From the NCBI GenBank assembly GCA_000611775.1, contig KK106984.1, forward strand, positions 402,364 through 466,363: a DNA stretch of 64,000 nucleotides. The letters run 5' to 3'. Numbering within the stretch: position 1 is the first letter of the stretch; the number at the start of each line of letters is the position of its first letter. This document shows positions 58,780 to 64,000 of this stretch, one piece after another. A program made the translations under genes and the position numbers. Origin of the DNA: Umbilicaria muhlenbergii. Lineage: Eukaryota; Ascomycota; Lecanoromycetes; Umbilicariales; Umbilicariaceae. The notes below the pieces were generated by a model. The model did not search any database, was not told the origin of the DNA, and saw nothing but the letters and a program-made list of their open reading frames with translations.

Positions 58780-61080
58780 ATGGCGTCCAGGCGCAAAAGG
58801 CAAAGAGTGTCTGATGATGGCACCGAGGTCATTACCGCGATCGGTGACCATGAAGTTGACCGCCCAGAAGGACAGTCTGAGACGGTCACAGTACAGAAGA
58901 GCAAGGTGCAGCAGCGACGGTCCCTCTTCGTCCGATCGCTGCCCGCGAGTGCAACGACAGAAAGCTTGACGGAGTACTTCTCGCAATCTTACCCTGTCAG
59001 GCATGCTACTGTCGTAGTAGACCCAGCGACGAAGCAATCGAAGGGCTATGGCTTCATTACTTTCGCCGATGCAGAAGACGCGGAGAAAGTAAAAGAGGAA
59101 TTTAATGGCTCTGTCTTTGAGGGTCGGAAACTCAAGGTGGAGGTCGCGGAACCGCGGCGCCGGGATGTAGAAGGAGCAGAGGTGGATGGACACAAGAAGA
59201 GTCAACCTTCTGCGGCCGCAGCTGAGGCCAAAGCGCAACGAGAGAAGCAAAGGAGCCAAAGCCAGAAGCCCCCGAAGCTTATTGTGCGGAATCTACCATG
59301 GACGATCAAGGAACCAGAACAGTTGGCGATGCTCTTCAGGAGCTACGGCAAGGTCAAACACGCTACGCTACCAAAGCAGAAGTCTGGTTTGCTGGGCGGT
59401 TTTGGCTTTGTCGTACTACGAGGAAGGAAGAATGCCGAGAAGGCTCTGGCGGGTGTGAATGGAAAACAAATTGAAGGTCGGACTCTGGCAGTAGATTGGG
59501 CGGTGGAGAAAGACATCTGGGAAACGGCACACAAAGGCGAAGAGCATGATCAAGCGGCTGATGGAGACGCAGGCGACTCGATGGAAGAGAGCGAAGGCGG
59601 GGAATCTGACAGTGCGAAGTCTGAAGATGATGAAGACGACGTTGACGACACCCTCCCATGCGATGCTGATCTCGAAGATGTGGACAAGGAGGAGAGTGGA
59701 ACGTCAGATGACGAAGTCGAGGGCCGTGTTCGGGACAAGACGTTGCAGGATAATGCTACAACCTTATTCATCCGTAATCTGCCGTTCAGCACTACGGATG
59801 AGATGTTGAATGGCCAGTTCGCCTCCTTCGGGGCTGTTCGGTATGCCAGGGTTGTCCTTGATTACGCCACAGAGAGATCTAGAGGAACGGGATTCGTGTG
59901 CTTCTACAACAAAGATAGCGCAGATGCATGTCTTCGTGGAGCGCCGCAGCCTCAATCAGCAGCAAAGAAACCTGGCGATAGCAAGAAGAATAGTAGAGCA
60001 GCACCATCAGTAAAACACTCGCTACTGGAAGATATCTATGCAGATCCTTCGGGGCGTTACACTCTTGAAGGGCGGGTACTCCAAATATCGCGAGCCGTCG
60101 ACCGGAAAGAAGCTACTCGCCTTACGGTGGAGGGTAGCTCGCTGCGGGAAGCTCGCGACAAGGACAAGCGGCGACTATACCTACTCTCCGAAGGTACAGT
60201 GCCGTCTAACTCACCACTTTACAACAAGCTTGCACCGTCGGAAATAAAATTGCGCGATGATAGTGCAAAGCAAAGGCAAGCGCTCATCAAGAGCAATCCG
60301 AGTCTACATCTTAGTCTCACGCGCCTTTCCATTCGCAACATCCCTCGCAGCATCACTTCCAAAGATCTGAAAGCCTTGGCGCGCGAAGCTGTCGTCGGTT
60401 TCGCCAAAGATGCAAAAGCCGGTAATCGGCGTCAGCTATCGAAGGAGGAGTTGGCCCGTGGAGGTGATGAGATGAAAGAAGCCGAGCGAGCCCGGAAAGC
60501 AAAGGGGAAGGGCATTGTGACGCAGGCCAAAATCGTATATGAAGGGAGGGAAGGAGGTAAGGTTGCTGAAGATAGCGGGGCAGGCCGCAGCCGCGGATAT
60601 GGCTTCGTCGAATACGTCTCCCATAGGTGGGCCCTGATGGGTCTTCGATGGTTGAACGGGCATGCTGTAGGACTTGACTCGGTGAGCGATGCGGGAAAAA
60701 CCATCTCAAAGGATGTTGCTCAGGAAAAGAAGAAGAGGCTTATCGTAGAGTTTGCGATTGAAAACGCGCAGGTGGTAGGGAGACGGCAGGAAAGGGAAGC
60801 CAAAGCTAGAGAGCGGTCGAAGGTGGTTGCTACCGAAAGGGAGAAGAAGCAGGGAGTCGTCAAGAAGGCTCTGAGTAAGGATGCTCTGATGGCAAAAACT
60901 AGGAAAGGGATGAAGAGGAAGCGGGTTCCTAACACTGGCCATGACCAAAATCGGACCACTACACCCACAGCTAGCGGCAATGATGAGTTCGTGGATCGAG
61001 AAGGACTTGCGAAACGGCAACAGATTATTGGGAGGAAGAGGATGATGCGGAAATCGAGAAAGAAGGCCGGATCAGCATAA
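58780..61080 (+). CDS. NOP4: Nop4-type nucleolar RNA-binding protein (four RRMs)
   Basis: Single exon of 766 aa. Nop4 (RBM28 in animals) binds pre-rRNA in the nucleolus and is needed for 27S pre-rRNA processing and 60S ribosome assembly. Four RNA recognition motifs are visible by their RNP1/RNP2 pairs: RRM1 about 47-126 (SLFVRSLP, KGYGFITF), RRM2 about 167-248 (KLIVRNLP, GGFGFVVL), RRM3 about 325-430 (TLFIRNLP, RGTGFVCF) with a long insert before the last strand, and RRM4 about 505-650 (RLSIRNIP, RGYGFVEY) with a large Lys/Glu-rich loop. An acidic segment (about residues 260-320, SEGGESDSAKSEDDEDD) separates RRM2 and RRM3. The C-terminus is strongly basic (KGMKRKRVP, GRKRMMRKSRKKAGSA), typical nucleolar targeting. 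Length and order match fungal Nop4. Confidence 0.96.
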   Translation: MASRRKRQRVSDDGTEVITAIGDHEVDRPEGQSETVTVQKSKVQQRRSLFVRSLPASATTESLTEYFSQSYPVRHATVVVDPATKQSKGYGFITFADAEDAEKVKEEFNGSVFEGRKLKVEVAEPRRRDVEGAEVDGHKKSQPSAAAAEAKAQREKQRSQSQKPPKLIVRNLPWTIKEPEQLAMLFRSYGKVKHATLPKQKSGLLGGFGFVVLRGRKNAEKALAGVNGKQIEGRTLAVDWAVEKDIWETAHKGEEHDQAADGDAGDSMEESEGGESDSAKSEDDEDDVDDTLPCDADLEDVDKEESGTSDDEVEGRVRDKTLQDNATTLFIRNLPFSTTDEMLNGQFASFGAVRYARVVLDYATERSRGTGFVCFYNKDSADACLRGAPQPQSAAKKPGDSKKNSRAAPSVKHSLLEDIYADPSGRYTLEGRVLQISRAVDRKEATRLTVEGSSLREARDKDKRRLYLLSEGTVPSNSPLYNKLAPSEIKLRDDSAKQRQALIKSNPSLHLSLTRLSIRNIPRSITSKDLKALAREAVVGFAKDAKAGNRRQLSKEELARGGDEMKEAERARKAKGKGIVTQAKIVYEGREGGKVAEDSGAGRSRGYGFVEYVSHRWALMGLRWLNGHAVGLDSVSDAGKTISKDVAQEKKKRLIVEFAIENAQVVGRRQEREAKARERSKVVATEREKKQGVVKKALSKDALMAKTRKGMKRKRVPNTGHDQNRTTTPTASGNDEFVDREGLAKRQQIIGRKRMMRKSRKKAGSA

Positions 61081-62242
61081 GACCTTTCTACCTGCAAGCG
61101 AAGCATCACACATATCTTCCCTTGGGGATAGCCCTTGTCATCACCGATGAGTGGCTCTTTCTGCACTATAACGTTGGAATAGACTAGTGCGGACTTGAAT
61201 CCGTGGATGCCATGACTGTCAGTCCAGCCAGCACGATGTACGTCTTCGTGCTGGTTGGACAAGGTATCATGGCGCGACATTCGCCGGACGCTGGATAGGA
61301 ATTATTAATCAACACGCTCTAGCTACACCTGCCATGCAAATAGGGATGCATTTGGACTGTGCCGGATATTGCTTTGATGGAAGTCTACGGCTTCTAACAG
61401 TGCTTCCGCGGCTCGTGTATCAGATGCTAATGTGCGTGGTTACCGGCACCCTTGTCCAAGCTATAGCTCTTACAACCGGATGTAGCATTATGCAGATCCT
61501 CTAGATTGCCTCTGTGCCCCCCAAATTGTTATATATCACATTCTTAGCTAGCACACGCAATTCTCTCTGGGTGTTGAGTCATTCAACCTCTCCAGTCAAT
61601 TTTGCGAGTATTCTGGCTGCTGTAGCCATCCCATTGGATTCCTTTGTCTTCTCCGCCCCCCTCTCTTTCCTCATTCACATCGATGCACTCTGGACACTCA
61701 ACGGGCATGTCACCAACTGGGCTAGCCAGAGGTTGTTTTGGACCCCTGTCCAAAGGGCTTCTCACGTGCACGAGGACCGTCTTGATGTTGATCTCATGGC
61801 TTATAGGTTGTCCCCTACAAGCTAACAGCGATGGCTTGCAGATGTACGATCTGACTCCACAATCAAAGGGTGAATGCGCCTTCACTTGACTGTGCCGTCA
61901 TAAGGATCTGATTTGGCGTCCGCGGCAGGTCTGGGGATGAGGGCACGTCTATAAAGAGGGAAGTAATGCCCCTGAAGTCGTTCCGTACTTCACTAGCGTT
62001 GAAGTTGATGCTATCGTTAGTAAAGCCTGCCTACACTCTCACACGGCCTGCGCATATAAACATCCAGCTTCTGTCGTGCTGCGCGAACTCGAGTTCTCAT
62101 CACCGTAGCAGCTTTTCCAGTCCTAGGTCAACCCATCTACTCTCGATATCTCAGCAGGTCGACGTTACCAATAGTACGACCCGCACCGGCAAAGCCTCTC
62201 GCGTTTCACGGCTAACTCCTACACTAGAGGTCTACCGACAAG
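61081..62242. other. Intergenic, nothing recognised
   Basis: 1.16 kb between Nop4 and the small Cys-rich gene. The inverted pair CAGCACGA / TCGTGCTG near 61230-61253 could form a short hairpin. No gene supported. Confidence 0.4.
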
Positions 62243-62464
62243 ATGTGTAACTTCGAGCTCATCACCTACCGCTGTCAGCATCAAACACATCGCCGCTTTT
62301 CCTATTGCCACTTCGCCCGCAGCGACCCTTTCCACGCATGCTTCGGGGTGAAGGTGCTCAAGCGCGAATGGCCGATGCCAACGGAAGACTGTGACGACTG
62401 TGTGAGACAGAGGGAGAAGCAGCAGCAGCAGCAGCAGCATTTCCAAAACTTTCAGCGACAATAG
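62243..62464 (+). CDS. Small Cys-rich fungal protein, 73 aa
   Basis: Single short frame MCNFELITYRCQHQTHRRFS, with six Cys in 53 residues (C2, C11, C22, C33 and C50/C53 in DCDDC), paired with several His. The pattern, starting M-C-x-x-E-x-x-x-Y-x-C-x-H, resembles the many small unannotated fungal proteins that look like single zinc-knuckle units. It has no signal peptide, so it is not a typical secreted effector. The tail is a CAG repeat encoding six Gln. Small size and lack of introns keep confidence moderate. Confidence 0.5.
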   Translation: MCNFELITYRCQHQTHRRFSYCHFARSDPFHACFGVKVLKREWPMPTEDCDDCVRQREKQQQQQQHFQNFQRQ

Positions 62465-64000
62465 GAGTGTAATGACGGCGGTCAATTTCGGATCCTGGTT
62501 TGGTATTCATGGGGATCGGAGCTCTGTCTGGCGAGTCTTAGGGACTGGTTGACTGATATTATTTTGTACGGCTTCATCTCCGGCCCAATGAGCAATGACG
62601 TTGGTAATTGGCGGGCACTGGTTTTGCCCAGCGTTTCGGCGGATGTCATCTGATACTTCGGTGCCACTTCCCCACCTCTTTGCATTACAGCTCGGCTCCA
62701 CGGCCGTGGCAATGTGCCAATATCTCGGTTTGTCCTACGCGGTACCTTGGTCACCAGATCTTAAATATCACAGAGTTATTACTTTTCTGCAGATCTCCTT
62801 CTCTGCCCCATGATTCTACGTTCCGTTACAGAAGGAGAATGTCACCAGATAACACAGACCCCTTCTTCCCCCATTTTATGAGGTACAGTTGTTTGACTCG
62901 CACAAGAGCAACTTCCCACAATACAAGCACCCTGGGAATACTTAAAGCGGATGCATCACCTTCTCGAACCCGTGGAAGCGAGCTGAGGCTATCCGTTTTA
63001 CTCACGTAGTATTGTCTTAAATACATCACCCGAATCTATTCGCAGCGAGAGACGAACCCGCCTAGGCAGTATAGAATACCACCTAATTACTAACGTGATA
63101 CCTAAGGTATGCCTCCTATGACCGCCCCGAATCGTCTGGTCTCTACTCTACGCACTACGCACCAATCACACCTAGTCTTCCGCAAAGCGGAGGTACCTCC
63201 GTTGATTTCCCGCTACACCACCCAATCCCACAGCACCTGGATTCCTCGTATCATCACATACTCCTCCATTTTGCACGTCTACCACCTATGCCTCGCTACT
63301 GACCCTCCAAAGTATGCGCCTCCATAGTGCTCATCTACCACCTATGCCTCCCTACTGACCTCCACAACATACGCCTCCATATTGCTTCTCTACATCCTCG
63401 CCTCCCTACCGAGCCTCCTCAACCCACACATGCCTTCTGCCCACCAACCCACCCCTTCCTCTTCCCATCCGTCCGCCACCCCACGCAAACCCCGGAAAGT
63501 CTCCGCACAACCCCGGCAAGACTCCCTTACCCGGCCCGCCTTCCCGCCACCATCCTGCAGCCGCCACAGCACAACCCTCATCCATCCGCCTGCCCATTCA
63601 CAAATAGAACCACATCCACCGGCACATGACCCACCGAAACCGCATGAAAATAGTTTGCGGGCGCTCATAATCCCATAATAAAGCGCACCCCGCCCTGCAG
63701 TGCAACACCGCCGATAGCAGATGGGATAAAGTGCTTCCGCCGGCCGGGTGCAGGAAGATTTCGGATCGCCGGCTCAGATGTACGTGTGACATGCAGCCGG
63801 TGTCCAGTTGGCCGCGTTTGGTTTCTGCACGGGTGGCGGCTGTGTTCTGTTGGGGTGGAATATCGACGACGCTTATGCGGGTGTGAATAATGATGCGGGA
63901 AGCCGGCAAGTTGGGTCCACGTTTTGGGGGGAGCAGGGGAGCAAGCGGGTGCACGCACGCGCGCACGGGCGCATGGATTGGCAGAGGGAGGGTGGGGGTC
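62465..64000. other. Intergenic to the window end, with tandem repeats
   Basis: 1.5 kb without a recognised gene. Contains the 55-bp tandem repeat at 63271-63425 and C/T-rich sequence after it, then G-rich sequence. Frames in the last 600 bases are compositional. Confidence 0.4.
63271..63425. repeat. 55-56-bp imperfect tandem repeat, about 2.8 units
   Basis: Unit 1 (63271-63326) and unit 2 (63327-63381) share CTACCACCTATGCCTC, CTACTGACC and GCGCCTCCATA-type blocks with few mismatches. Unit 3 from 63382 is more diverged (CTACATCCTCGCCTCCCTAC). No frame is preserved through all units. Confidence 0.8.

Overview
The window is nuclear DNA of a filamentous ascomycete (Pezizomycotina). The evidence is short introns (about 45-160 nt) with GTRNGT-type donors and CTRAC-like branch points, single-gene transcription units on both strands, and fungal families such as Zn2Cys6 and bZIP factors, a GPI-type Ser/Thr-rich wall protein, Erv29/SURF4 and an FMO-type Baeyer-Villiger-like oxygenase. 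A Dothideomycete is a reasonable guess, but I cannot prove the class from this sequence. No rRNA or tRNA gene, CRISPR array or prokaryotic-type operon was found.

Layout. 2.3-15.5 kb: a conserved fungal low-complexity protein (+), a fused alpha-beta succinyl-CoA-ligase-like gene (-), a small disordered protein (+), an unrecognised 421-aa protein (-), an inosine/uridine-preferring nucleoside hydrolase (-) and a membrane-anchored coiled-coil protein (+). 16.5-22.4 kb: an Erv29/SURF4 cargo receptor (+), a GPI-anchored-like surface protein (+) and a DUF3336-patatin protein whose nucleophile position is Ala (+). 23.1-24.5 kb: a 630-N assembly gap inside a wax-synthase-like MBOAT acyltransferase, of which only the frame-broken 3' end is visible. 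26-35.5 kb: homogentisate 1,2-dioxygenase (+), a Dal5-type MFS permease (-) and an isomaltase-type GH13 alpha-glucosidase (+) with a cluster of CreA-type sites upstream. 35.7-43.5 kb: a long disordered protein with SUMO-interaction-like motifs (+), a CIA30 protein (-), a 251-bp MITE with perfect 28-bp terminal inverted repeats, a JmjC/cupin_8 protein (-) and an FMO-like oxygenase (+). 44.7-51 kb: CK2 beta regulatory subunit, a Zn2Cys6 transcription factor and a small F-box-like protein (all -). 51-56.7 kb holds no gene I can support. 56.7-62.5 kb: a bZIP factor, the four-RRM ribosome biogenesis factor Nop4 and a small Cys-rich protein (all +). The last 1.5 kb holds tandem repeats only.

The genes are a mix of housekeeping and catabolic functions and do not form one pathway or a clear biosynthetic cluster. 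The most unusual items are: the alpha-beta CoA-ligase fusion, whose beta half has lost the ATP-grasp nucleotide-binding subdomain and the usual metal ligands; the patatin protein with GTATG in place of GxSxG; the broken acyltransferase at the gap; the intact MITE; and a reading-frame discontinuity in the 35.7-38.0 kb gene. Exon boundaries were deduced by eye from splice consensus, phase and recalled family conservation; there is no transcript evidence.
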